Assembly (NCBI GenBank): GCA_003990745.1
Contig: RBNI01000880.1
Location: 1 to 26,113 of the forward strand
DNA from: Jimgerdemannia flammicorona
Taxonomy: Eukaryota > Mucoromycota > Endogonomycetes > Endogonales > Endogonaceae
DNA length: 26,113 nt
Direction: 5' to 3'
Below are positions 11,099-23,389 of the stretch, piece after piece (the first letter of the stretch is position 1; the number at the start of each line of letters is the position of its first letter). The translations under genes and the position numbers were made by a program. A model generated the notes under the pieces. It was not told the origin of the DNA and did no database searches. It saw nothing but the letters and a program-made list of their open reading frames with translations.

Positions 11099-11174
11099 GC
11101 ATTTTTTAATATGCTGTGTGGAAGAAATTTAACAAAACCAGACAAACTATACATAAAATATATTTATATATATA

Positions 11175-12932
11175 GTGAATGATAAAAATTTAACTGAATA
11201 TAAGAAAGCAATTGAGTTCTTAAAAGTAGGTTATGGTTGTGGTTGCTCATCCAAGGTTCTGAAGGAAGTATTTGCCGAGATGCACGAGACTTTTTAAGTG
11301 CTCTCTAAGTTAGAACAAGATATTTTCTTAATAGCTTAACTCAAATCTATAGATGGAGAAGTAATCAATACTAGTCGATGTCTCAAGAATAGGGCTCATG
11401 TCAATAAGAGAACCATCTATTGTTGGAATCATAATACATCTCTTTGCCAGAAGACTTATTTGAATATGCTAGGAATTAGTTGAGCATATTTTGAAAATAT
11501 CAGAAATCATTTACTAAACAATGGTCTTTTATCATGGCTCCATAGTAATATCAAAAGAATGCCCAAGTGAAAAACCAAGATAGTCATCGATATTGACATT
11601 GCTACCACTGTCAAGAATTTTTTATTAAATTATGCTGAAGTTCATGGGTTACCTAGCCTAGTCAGAAATGTCAATCAGGTTACCTAATTAATTATTTTTC
11701 TGCCAGCAGAAATGAGTTACAAGTTTGTGCATTATGACTTTTTGGCCAGTCTAGAAGAAGATAGTAATTTGTATGCCCTCAAATATGATGCATTCCACAA
11801 ATTGTGGTATTAGCTGGCCCTGTACATTCAAATCATGAGTCTCCAAACTGATTTATGTGATATCTATTAGCATTTATGAAATGACTTACAATTTAAAGCC
11901 TATAAAGAAGAAGATGCCCAAGATTTATTAAAGCAATATAAAGAACATTTAGCTAAAGCCAAGTTAGAGTGAAACTATTACAACAGAAATACCAAGTTAG
12001 TGGAAGAATAAAGAAAATTTACCAATTAACATTCACAGGCAAATATTAAGACTCGATATTGTAGTATTGATGCTATAGCTCATTATAGTTATAATTGAGT
12101 ACAAAATGTCCATGTGCCTCATTCTGATCAATAAATAAGCAAAGTATATTATCTTAATACTCACAAAGTGCATTTGTTTGGCATCTAGGATAAAGCAGTA
12201 TATGAGCAAATTAATTACATGTTAGATGAGAATGAACTCCTCAGGAAGGGTTTTAATGGTACACTTAGCTTAGTCTTTGATGGAATTAAGCAATTAAATA
12301 AAGGCAAAAAACACTTAAAAATCACTTACGACAATGCTGGCAGACAAAACAAAAACAATACCACTCTTTGGTTTTATCTGCATTTGGTAATTTGTGGGTA
12401 TTATGAAAGTATTGAATTAAATTTCATGGTTCCTAGTCATACTAAATTTAAATGTAATGGTAACTTTGGATTGATTAAGATACTTTACCATAAAACTACA
12501 GTGGATTATGTAGATCATATTATTGATATGGTAAAAAGGTCTAGTATTACTAGACTAAACAAAACTCGATGTTATAATAGTGATAAAGGTTTTCAATATT
12601 ATAACATCATAAGTGGCCTAGAAATTTACTTCAAAAAATTACCTGGCCTGCAAAAGTTTCAGTATTTTCATTTTACCAATGCTAGTCCTGGGGTGATCAA
12701 AGCCCAAGAATTTGCTAATGGCCCTTTCCAAGAATTCAAGTTATTGAAGACCAAGAAATCTGAGGCTCCAAAAGCTATAAAAAAAGTCAAAGCCTTGTCA
12801 TTTTCAATGCTAGTGCCTCCTCCTATGGAATTGAAACACCAGGAATATCTCTATCACAATATTCACCCCTTTGTCCAGGATGAATTCAAAGATATTACTT
12901 ATCTAAGACCAACCTATAATAATAATAAATAA
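11175..12932 (+). pseudogene. DUF7869-type transposase-like gene with 14 internal stop codons, no frameshift
   Basis: One frame runs from a GTG at 11175 (or an unseen start nearby) to TAA 12930-12932, 586 codons, interrupted by TAA at 11295, 11337, 11685, 12009, 12027, 12132; TAG at 11811, 11868, 12186; and TGA at 11481, 11568, 11877, 11970, 12096. No indel breaks the frame. The last 237 codons (12219-12932) are fully open and carry the family core: TYDNAGRQNKNNTTLW, VPSHTKFKCNGNFGLIK, and a C-terminal PPPMELKHQEYLY...KDIT block. The stop-containing half also fits the family (SLQTDLC, HYSYN-stop-VQNVHVP, KVHLFG). From my memory of DUF7869 proteins, which are abundant in Glomeromycotina, the TGA at 12096 stands at a usual Trp and the TAA at 12132 at a usual Gln. 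These proteins are thought to be DNA-transposase-related with an RNase-H-like fold. Substitution of core glycines (DNxGR, VPSHT) may mean loss of activity. Confidence 0.7.
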
Positions 12933-13069
12933 AATTTTTAAAAACAAATTCAATCATTGCTTGTTAATATCAAAAAGTCTAAGTTGTTTTTCACAATATT
13001 GCTGGCTTTCTTTGCTTTTCAAAGTAAAATTATTTATATACTTAATAAAAATAAATAATAATAAAAACT

Positions 13070-13251
13070 ATGGTAAACATTCTAGAAATACAACAGCAAG
13101 CAAACAAAGAATTATTAAATGAAATAGAAACACTGAAAAAGCAATTAGCCAATAAAGAGCAAGCAATCAAAAAATCTGAAGAAAACTTCAAATAAACTAT
13201 CTGATAAGCTTCAGGTAGTGAATCTCATTTAGAAAATAACATGTATGATTA

Positions 13252-13304
<53 letters not shown>

Positions 13305-14439
13305 GTCACTCGGACTCCAATCCTTTATTAAGCCCATCTATCACATGTATGATTATCATTCTGGTCGTTGATGATACAAGAAACTAAATTAAAAGTTATT
13401 AGATGAAGGCAAAGTAACCTATAGAATAGACCCAAATGAAACAAGAGAGTGAGCCAAAGGTTATAAAAGACTATGATTTGATAATGCCTCTACTGAAGAA
13501 ATGTTAGAAAGTTTTTGCGAACTTTCAAAAGAATTATCCTCCACTTGCTCTAAATATATTTCTGATTAAAGTCAACGAGGCTATCAACTTACTGAACAGA
13601 AGCAAAAATTTAAAAAGCAAATTGGAGAGTTGAATGAGGAACTGAATAAGTATAAAGAACAAATTAATAGTTTAAAAAAGCAGATGTTAAAAACTCTAAA
13701 GAGTTATTATAGTAAAGAAGAAGAACTAAAACTCTGAAATTCTGAAACTTTATGAGAGTTGATAGAAGATATTGAGAACAAATTAAATAAAGTTATCATC
13801 AAAACTATTAAGCATTGAGAGAGTGCTGCAGTAATCAATTCCAGAGCAGTTGATATCTCTTTAGTCTGAAAGAATCAAATATTAAATATTTTGAAAAAAG
13901 AAATAACCAAGAATCTAGCAGTAATAGAAAATAATCTAAAGACTATTGAAGCATACAGAATTCAAGTAAAGGATTTAAAAGAGGAAGTTGAATACAAATC
14001 TAAAGAGTTAGCAAATAAGACCAAAGAACTAAAAGGCAATTTAGAATTGCTACAAGAAAGGAGCAAAAAACTTATAGAGAAAGAGAAGGAAAATGATTAT
14101 TTAAAGACTCAATTAGCAGAACTTAAAGAAGCTTTAAGAGAAAAAAGTGAAAAACTTGCTAATAGTGAGGAAAGAAATGGGCAACTACAAAATGAATTAG
14201 ATGAGACAAAAGATGAAAATAATAAGTTGAGAACTATTATTGACCAAAAAGATTTTAAAGTATACTTAAACAAGAAATCTTTACCAAGTTTGCCCTAAGA
14301 AAAGAAGAACAAAACATTTTCATTAAAGCATAGCAATCTTAAACTTTTAGAAAGCAAAATAGAAAACAAAGTAAAGACTAGCTTCCATCAATTGGTAGCT
14401 AGAATAGAAGTTCACACTAAATAAGTAATAGGCAAATAA
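13070..14439 (+). pseudogene. Long coiled-coil protein, TGA-rich frame split by a retroelement fragment
   Basis: The frame starts at ATG 13070 and, once the 104 bp added by the 13254-13357 insertion plus duplicate are removed, continues in register to TAA 14296 and possibly to TAA 14422 or 14437. Internal stops are TAA 13193, 13205, 13390, 13567 and TGA 13202, 13369, 13372, 13450, 13474, 13735, 13753, 13816, 13867. No TGG occurs in this frame, so every presumptive tryptophan is TGA, while glutamine is mostly CAA/CAG (about 19, against 4 TAA). The product is a Lys/Glu/Leu/Gln-rich helical protein with heptad character from about codon 160 to the end (for example SKELANKTKELKGNLELLQE). The only standard-code open part is 13891-14298 (135 aa). 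No family was recognised. Its neighbours are the DUF7869 gene upstream and the CxxC gene downstream in the next frame. Confidence 0.5.
13239..13357 (-). mobile_element. 5'-truncated poly(A) retroelement fragment with perfect 15-bp target-site duplication
   Basis: ACATGTATGATTATC occurs at 13239-13253 and again at 13343-13357. Between the copies are 48 T (13254-13301) and 41 bp starting ATAGTCACTCGGACT. On the minus strand this is a 41-bp unique 3' end ending ...AGTCCGAGTGACTAT followed by a 48-nt poly(A) tail. That is the structure expected from target-primed reverse transcription of a LINE- or SINE-type RNA, with extreme 5' truncation. The insert plus one duplicate is 104 bp. Removing it rejoins the surrounding reading frame exactly. 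The same tail sequence recurs at 25699-25713. Confidence 0.85.
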
Positions 14440-14452
14440 GAAGTTTATATTA

Positions 14453-15133
14453 ATGAGAGAATTAATTTATATAGTTTTGGATTTAGAAGAATGGTCTAGC
14501 AGTAATGCGAGATATGAGTTTTGTTCTAAATCTGAAAACAGTAATAATAAGCCTGTTTGCCAAATCAGAACTTGGAGCAAATTGACTGAAAAGATAATTG
14601 CTAATGATGAGGCTTGTCAAAAATGCAAAGAAAAATTTGAGAATGATGAGATACCTAAATGTGAAAGATGTGGTAGATTACAAACTAGAACATATGCAGA
14701 AATTCTTTGTGCTTGCATTAGACATAAGGAAAACACAGAAGAAAAAGAACACCCTATTTTACCCCATGAACGAAGACCTAATGCTTTTTACGAATGTCAA
14801 ATAAATAGTTTGCAAGAAGAGTTGACCACAATGGAAGAAGCCTTAGAAATCGAAAGAGAAGAAATAGACAAATTCCATGAAATGTCTGAGTGAAGAGGTA
14901 AGGAACAAAAACAAGAACTTTTGGATAGAATTAGAGAATTAGAGGAAAAAATCAAGCAATTAGAAGCAGGGAACAAGCAACTAAAAGAATTAACTCCTCA
15001 AGACCTGATTAATGAAATAGAATCTTATAAGGAAGAAGTTACTCAATTAAAAACTCAGTTAGAAAAATTAAATTCTCAACAGAGCGCTCAAATTGAGGTT
15101 AGAAAATGGCCTTGATTAAAAATAAGGAAGTAA
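14453..15133 (+). CDS. CxxC zinc-ribbon-like and coiled-coil protein of the island
   Basis: Under the standard code this is 14453-14893 (146 aa, MRELIYIVLDLEEWSSSN...) followed after TGA by more of the same frame (14894-15115). Reading TGA 14891 and TGA 15113 as Trp gives one frame of 227 codons ending in TAA at 15131-15133. Residues about 50-69 have a CxxC-x12-CxxC pattern (CQKCKEKFENDEIPKCERCG), typical of a small zinc ribbon, with further cysteines around it. The C-terminal part is a charged coiled coil (RIRELEEKIKQLEAGNKQLK). Tryptophan is TGG three times and TGA once or twice. The start overlaps the end of the preceding frame one register away, so this is either a separate gene or the preceding protein after a frameshift. 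AAGAAG ends 9 nt before the ATG and is a weak ribosome-binding-site candidate if the origin is bacterial. No homolog was recognised. Confidence 0.45.
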
Positions 15134-16985
15134 TTCACTTTGTCTGGTTTTGTTGCAGCACGCCCCATATCATGTTTACAAACCTCACGTTGTTCTTCGG
15201 CTTGAAGGCTTGTCCGTGACATAGGATTTTGATGTATCGAGGTATACATAGAAAAATCTGTTCGTCATATTTCAAAACCTCTCTCAGATACTAAAACAAA
15301 TGCATGTAAGAAAATGCCCCAAGAGAAATCTTGAGCACGCATCACTTTAGTGCAAGAAGGAAAAAAGAAAAACCAATTAATGGGATGGAGGCGCGCTTCT
15401 GAAGGCTTTTACCACGACTTTTTCAGGCCAAAATAGCTCATCTTTGTGCTCTTCGTCACTCCTCATTTAGGATTAGGATTAAGATTAGGAAAACGGCCGT
15501 AAATATTATCGGTTTTTTCACATGAACGATATGGGCGAACAAGAGAAAGTAGCATGGGGTTGCCCATAACTCTTTTGTGATGCTCATGTCATCTCTTCTG
15601 CACACAATCGGTGCTTAATGGTACTCCGAGCCAGCGACTCCGTGCATTGTACATGGAATCCTGCGAATATATCTATCCCAATTTAGACTAGGTGGGCTGC
15701 AGTTCTAAACCTTGTAAAGGCCGACCAAACGGTATGCTCTAATTCCCGGATTTGATTACATCATAAAAATATATATGTACGTTGCGTACATCTATGCAGG
15801 TATGGTACTTGAGGTTTGTGATAGATGTACAAGTCACGCGGCATTTTCATCTGGAATCCCCACGAAGCGTGCCAATCCCGTTTACACACTTTTTGTATCT
15901 GGCAAACCAGTCGAACCGTTCGGTCTGCTGGTCGTTCTGCGGCACACTTCTTGTTCTGCTTCTTCATGCTATGAACGATTCTTTTAATTTATTTATTGAC
16001 AGAGTTATGCTTCGATGGCGTTGGACCCATGTATATTTGGGTGTTGAGGTATGGTACAAACCCGCAAAAGCATTGACACAAGAAACATGAACACCCCATG
16101 CTGTGAGGAAAAAAAGACTGTTCAAAGGTATTACGTTGGCAAAGATATGGAATTAATAATGCTTTAGCACCGTGAGGGTTCGGATCTTCACGCTTAGTGA
16201 GTACCAACCAAACCGATTGTTCCGCCACAGCTTGGCGCAATCCACCAGGAACAGTGCTAGTGTGTGCTTTCATTGCTGTTATGAAATTCTCTCACATGCC
16301 GCATCTCAGTTATTAGGCCAAGAAACAAAGGGGTTCGGACGACAGGCCATGAAATGATTGAAACTTGATGTTCAGCATTTCCTTAGGAACCAAGCGTTCC
16401 ACATCATCCTTGATCCCACACATAGTTACTTTATACGTGATGTTTGGTACAACTAGCAAGCTGATGTCGCCATCCGTTCCCCGTACTCAACTCTCAAGCA
16501 GATCCTTACCGAATTTTCTCGATGTCTAGTTGTAACTGTGTTGTTTCCTCTGTTCTATTATAGGAAGTGGTGTATCCAGAATATACGTGCACTTCACCTA
16601 CCCATTTACGTATACCAATATTCCACGCGACTGTGATGAGGAATGACATAATTTCAGCGGTTTTCAATTAAGAGGGTGTATCAAGTCGTTCTTGTGCATT
16701 TGAGTCACCTTTCGTGCCTATGTCTTCCCGAGTCGAAAAAACAGCATTTATATCACTTTGTGGTCAAGAACTCCTTGGTATCAATATGCTTTGTAGATTT
16801 TACGCATCACACCTTACGGGTTTGCTCGGTGCTGGATATTTATCCCACTGGATAACAGTATTTATGAGATGTATATCAGCACCATATCAGTTCCTTTTGT
16901 ACCGAAATGAGCGCCCACGCTTTTAACCCTGATCAGTCATTAAAGACAAGGAGCCTGTGAGGAGTTAAAATACAGCTCACTGTAT

Positions 16986-17019
<34 letters not shown>

Positions 17020-17761
17020 ATAATAACCGTAATTGTTAATATTTGCGGAAATACTATTGGAAAAAGGATCGTTTGCCTTCGATGCACGCAACAAGGCGAT
17101 GCGGCATGGTGTTAATAAGTGACGTTAGGTAAATGGAACGTATTGAAAAAGCAGTGCTGGAGTTGATGGTGATGAGATTCTAGCGGACCGCCTTCACAAA
17201 TGTAGTGACACCCAATCGCCGAAGAGGATATGTGACTATTACACACGGCCTCAAGTGCCATCAAACTGTACGAGTGGCAATCTATGTCCATGGGTTCAAT
17301 CTGATTTCCACTCGTCACTGAACCAGGCAATAAACAAGTATAGAAACCAAATAGTTACAAGGTTACAAGGGTAAAGAAAGGGGCCGAGAACGATGAGAAA
17401 TGTGCGAAGGACACATGCACACCCATACACAACCAAAGTAAACCACCTTAACCATTCCGATGAAAACTTATTTTTTGGTTTCCCATTCCCACTGACCCGC
17501 AGTCTAGTGATGTGTATATATAAAGGTAAAACACGAAAGGGAGGGGGAGGGATATATAAACATGACAGTGCCGGTTGCTACATGATATCCTATTTTTCTT
17601 TCTTTCTTTTTCTTTTCTGGTATGTACTACAGAGCCGACACTGGATTTCCAATATGCCCCTCGAACGATCACGCACTTGGCACACCTACAATACGCGTCC
17701 AGCGCCACAGCGCAAAAGAAAAAAGCGCGTCTTAGACTACCGTCCCAAAGTCCCAACCCGC
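15134..17761. other. Intergenic region, no supported gene
   Basis: Composition returns to host-like values. A degenerate GGATTA/TTAGGA hexamer run sits near 15468-15492 and a 30-A tract at 16987-17016. Overlapping small open frames around 15760-16357 and 16714-16926 occur on both strands with no domain, signal or splice support. The frame from 17393 (+) is antisense to the GDP-mannose dehydratase gene. The stretch 17390-17761 is the 3' flank of that gene. Confidence 0.5.
16987..17016. repeat. 30-bp poly(A) tract
   Basis: Thirty consecutive A between ...CACTGTATC and GTCATAATAACC. The preceding bases do not match the GTGACTAT tail seen at the two recognised retroelement insertions. I did not find a target-site duplication around it, so a retroelement origin is possible but unsupported. 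Confidence 0.8.
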
Positions 17762-19729
<1,968 letters not shown>

Positions 19730-19780
19730 TATGGCAAAATATGAGGAGAGGGAAGGTCGAGGTGTGGTGGCGGTGGGCGC

Positions 19781-19790
19781 GATTTTAAAT
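19781..19790 (-). promoter_or_regulatory. TATA-like box upstream of gmd
   Basis: ATTTAAAATC on the minus strand, about 52 nt upstream of the gmd ATG, in an otherwise GC-rich leader. The position is suitable for a TATA element; no other support. Confidence 0.3.
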
Positions 19791-20559
19791 TGTCAAGGGT
19801 TGGCGCTCCAGTGGGGGCCATGTTTGGTTGCTGTCGCGCCATTGGCTCATTGGATGCCACCTCCCCGACTGTCAAAAATGGGGTCACGCCTTCTAAAACT
19901 GTCGTCGTTGGGTTCGCGTGTAATTATGAATACGAGGTACCAACTTACCTTGACAGAGCGGTTGTACCGATCGTTATACTGAAGCATTCATCGGTACATT
20001 GCCATCCCGCTGTCAATCGCACGACAACCTTGTTCTTTGGATTCTACGATCTGCCCAACTTTGTTTTCTGGTGAACGCGAACCATTCCCAAATAGTCCAC
20101 TGCGCCAAAAAGGTAAATGCATGGTAGTTATGCCTGCACCAACCAGGTCGCGTTGCGGCACAACCATCTTGGTCGTGTTTTCCGAATATTGTATGGCTAG
20201 CCTGTGTTTCGCCATCCATGATGGTGATTGCGATGTGTCTAGCGCAAACAGTTGCACTTTCGTGCTCAGATGTGAGGTCTAGCTATATACAACAAGCCCA
20301 AGTTCCCAGATGGGATTTCCATCAATGATATCTCAAATATTTTTGAAGTCGCGTGCGACGTTGACATGTTACAAAGGATTTATGAAAGGGAAAATTTAAT
20401 ACGAACGCTATTGGTTTATGGTCTATCCTCCTATCCTCTAACCTCAAACTATGCCTCAATGGGAGACTCCGGCTCTCCTCTGCATCCAGATCTAGGAACC
20501 CTCGCCAGAACTACACAACCTCCCACTCTGCTTCTACCCACTCTCTTTCAATCCTTCCG
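19791..20559. other. Spacer upstream of gmd, no gene seen
   Basis: Short open frames exist on both strands around 19988-20282, with no domain, splice or promoter support. The 20470-20559 part is the C/T-rich 3' flank of the next minus-strand gene. Confidence 0.5.
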
Positions 20560-21194
20560 TTAGGTCTCTTCCACCTCTGCCGTATTCGTCTCCAGAATCC
20601 TCTGCATCTTCTCCCCCTCCTCCTCCAACCTCCTCCGTCTCATCTCCTCCCGCTCTATTTGCTCGTATTGGCTCTTGACCATTTCGATCTTATACCGCCG
20701 CTCCTGGTCCGCATACTGGTCGTCGTGGAAGACTTCGCGCGAGACATTACTTGCCGAGATCGTCGCGGGTGTCGGGCGATGCGTTCGCGCGTAATAAGCT
20801 GCAATAATGAAGGAGGTGGGGAAAGAGGATCAATGGGCGAGCGATACTTATTAGTAAAGATGATTCAATCGCGGTGGATAGGGACGATGGCCGTGCATTC
20901 ATAATCCACATGACCATAACAATGTACACTCGCAAATCAATCGTTCCGCCGCCCACCTCCACACCTCCCTCCAAACCCACCAAAATATCCAACCCCGAAC
21001 ACGGCCCCCGTCGCGGCGATCACTGCGCTGGCCCTCGCTGCACTCTGATACCGCTGGAGCCGTGGTATGCGGGGCTCGGAATCGGATATTAGGAAGCGGC
21101 GTTTGTCGAGTTGCTTGTAGAGCGCTGACCCGGCGTAGACGAGGACGCTGCCGACAACGGCGAGCACTATGGGCGGTAAGCGTGGGAAACCCAT
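20560..21194 (-). CDS. Small single- or double-pass membrane protein with C-terminal coiled coil, two exons
   Basis: Exon 1 starts at ATG 21194 (MGFPRLPPIVLAVVGSVLVY...) and exon 2 is 20798-20560, ending in TAA. The exon-2 acceptor (ATTGCAG at 20804-20798) is clear. The donor is ambiguous among closely spaced GTs around 20965-21000, because the exon end is Gly-rich. The protein is about 140-150 aa. A hydrophobic N-terminal segment (PPIVLAVVGSVLVYAGSAL), a short basic hydrophilic stretch, and a second hydrophobic Ala/Gly/Val-rich segment (ASAVIAATGAVFGVGYF) are followed by a highly charged helix (DQYADQERRYKIEMVKSQYE onward) predicted to be coiled coil. This layout suggests an organelle- or ER-anchored small protein with a soluble helical tail. 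No family was recognised. Confidence 0.55.
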
Positions 21195-21555
21195 GGCTGT
21201 GTGAGGAGGTGGGCGGTTTGCTTTTTTTTTTTTTTGTAAAATGTGCAGTCACAGACGTAAGGTAGTCACGCCTATTTCCCTATTCCCATGGACTAAGGTT
21301 CCATCGCCTCTTTATGTGGCTTCAAACTCTGCTTTGCTTATATTAGTGTATGACAGTAGTATTTTTATAATAAATATCACCTGCATACCCAGAAATAGGC
21401 ATTCTTGATCTTGTTTACCTTATGATTCTAATAAATAAATAGTTAATGAAGAAATGCTATAGTTTCAGTTTGTAAAGTTTCACTGACAAAGATATTCGTC
21501 CATAAAATTTCTTATGTAACAATTGCCATTTTATCGGAAGGTAAAATATTGCGTC

Positions 21556-21594
<39 letters not shown>

Positions 21595-23389
21595 GGAAAA
21601 AAATTAAACGTGACAATCAAATTTTATTGTAGTAGTACCATATGGCCTCACTCTGCTAAGCGGTTTATGTTACTCGACTCGAACTAGATTCCCGTTGGCC
21701 TTGAAAGCAGAAAGAACCCCATATTCCTTGCCCATGAGACATTCGTATTATTCCGAAGCCTCGTACTGTCCATATCCTGTGCTTATTGTTCCATGAGAAT
21801 GCGAGCACCCGGAAAATTGATTTAACCCGTTCGTTCATAAAATCACGTCACATACATGGCATATTTGGTATATTTAGTGTACACATGTATGGCGCAGGTA
21901 CTCAATGAACAGTATGAGGATTTGTGATGAACAAAAACAGAAAATGAAAACAAGGTTGGCGGGGGGGGAAACCAGATCCGTCAAGATTTGCCTCGGGGTT
22001 TCGCAATTCAAAAAGCTTTACATCACTCTTTGTGACGCGGACAACGTCGCTTGATTCTAAGGGCAGGAAGATAACGCTTCCTCGGCAGGGTACGATTGAT
22101 AGTCAACAATAACCCCCGAAACGGTTCTCTACTCTACATTAGCGGTGGTACCAATGGTGACGGCCTTTCTAACCGGTTTATCTTCATTTTAAATCCATGT
22201 AGTCCAAGAATTCGCGTAAATCACGGTTTGAATGGGGTTTCGAAGACTTTTAAGTGACGCTGACCATTACACCATTAAGAGTAGCGGAGGGATGTTCGTC
22301 TGCGTGTAGCGGATGCTCTCTTGCCGATAATCCCTTCAGCGCAAATCATTCGTGATGATCACACCCTCCAGCCATGATTAACGCAGGAAAAGACAGCACC
22401 TCTCCTTATGGATAGAGTTATTTCGTAAAGTATATATTCTATCCGAAATTTTTACGGAGAGTTTGCTAACCGGAGTCTTATTCCTGTAGATCCTTCGAAC
22501 GAACTTTTTTCTGAGTGACCATGTCGGGCGGTACATTATGCGCCCCGCTTACTACGCTAGCTCCCACGATATTGTAGCCAATGTAATGCACACCAGATGG
22601 ACTTAATGCGGTCACATGATGGAAACCTGTTATTTAGCTACTATGAACACGAAGAAGTGTTTAGATCATTCTCCAGGCTCACTACAATCCCTTAATTTGA
22701 TATGTCTATTCCAGTCACGAAGCCATCGTGTTTTTGCACGTCCCCTTTAGCATTATGAATTAGTATTAAGCGTTGCTCATGCCGCATCCCCATGGGTAAA
22801 ACATCACGAGGGGCCAAAGGTGTTTCTTCAGCATACGTTTGCGTGACAGGTCATAATATGACCAGATAGGTGGAAAGGGAATCCAAAATAGGAAGCAAAA
22901 CTATCTCCCATGGTAAGGAAGTTTCTTACAATAGCTGTAATCTTCATCGCCCGATGCTTGCATTCTCAGTAACATCGCTAGAGGTATCTCATTTCCAAAG
23001 ACAACATTTGAACACGGAGAGGTGATTGCGGGACTGTCTCTGTTGCGGTACAACATAATGGAGAAGTTAGCTATATTGCCTTGTCAAAACTAAACTGGAA
23101 TTTATATTCGGATTTGGCTACATACACACAACGGATATTACGAACTCCCAACACAGCATTTATTGTATGCCAAGTGACTGAATAACAGTTTAAAAGATCG
23201 GGTACCAAGTCCTGGGACCACGCGTTAAGTTCATTAATTTGCCGAGCACATGTGTATCACACTAAATCTCGAACTTCATGAGAGCATTGCTCATTGTTCC
23301 AATTTCTGGGCCAAATGTTATCTCACAATGTGTCGCTGGATCTTGTTAAATCAGGACACTCTTGCCATTCTGAACCCGCAAGATTTACC
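21195..23389. other. Divergent intergenic region, no gene seen
   Basis: This separates a minus-strand gene from a plus-strand gene. It contains a C-run followed by a T-tract near 21556-21592 and a G-run near 21960. No open frame of note, splice-linked exons or recognisable RNA genes were seen. Promoters for the genes starting at 21194 and 23390 presumably lie at its two ends, but I cannot point to specific elements. Confidence 0.5.

Larger units (their letters stand above)
10719..15133 (+). mobile_element. AT-rich island with DUF7869 transposase-like gene and coiled-coil genes
   Basis: Base composition drops abruptly near 10.7 kb and recovers near 15.13 kb. All four coding blocks point rightwards, with no introns needed. 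They are a basic-tailed small protein, a DUF7869-type protein, a coiled-coil protein and a CxxC/coiled-coil protein. All need non-standard reading of at least one stop codon type to stay open. I see no clear terminal inverted repeats or target-site duplication around the whole block, so the outer limits are set by composition and coding only. It may be one element, a transferred segment of foreign genome, or sequence joined by misassembly. Confidence 0.55.

Noticed and set aside
15468..15492. Telomere-like TTAGGA/GGATTA run
   Set aside because: Only a few degenerate units; not TTAGGG and not at a contig end.
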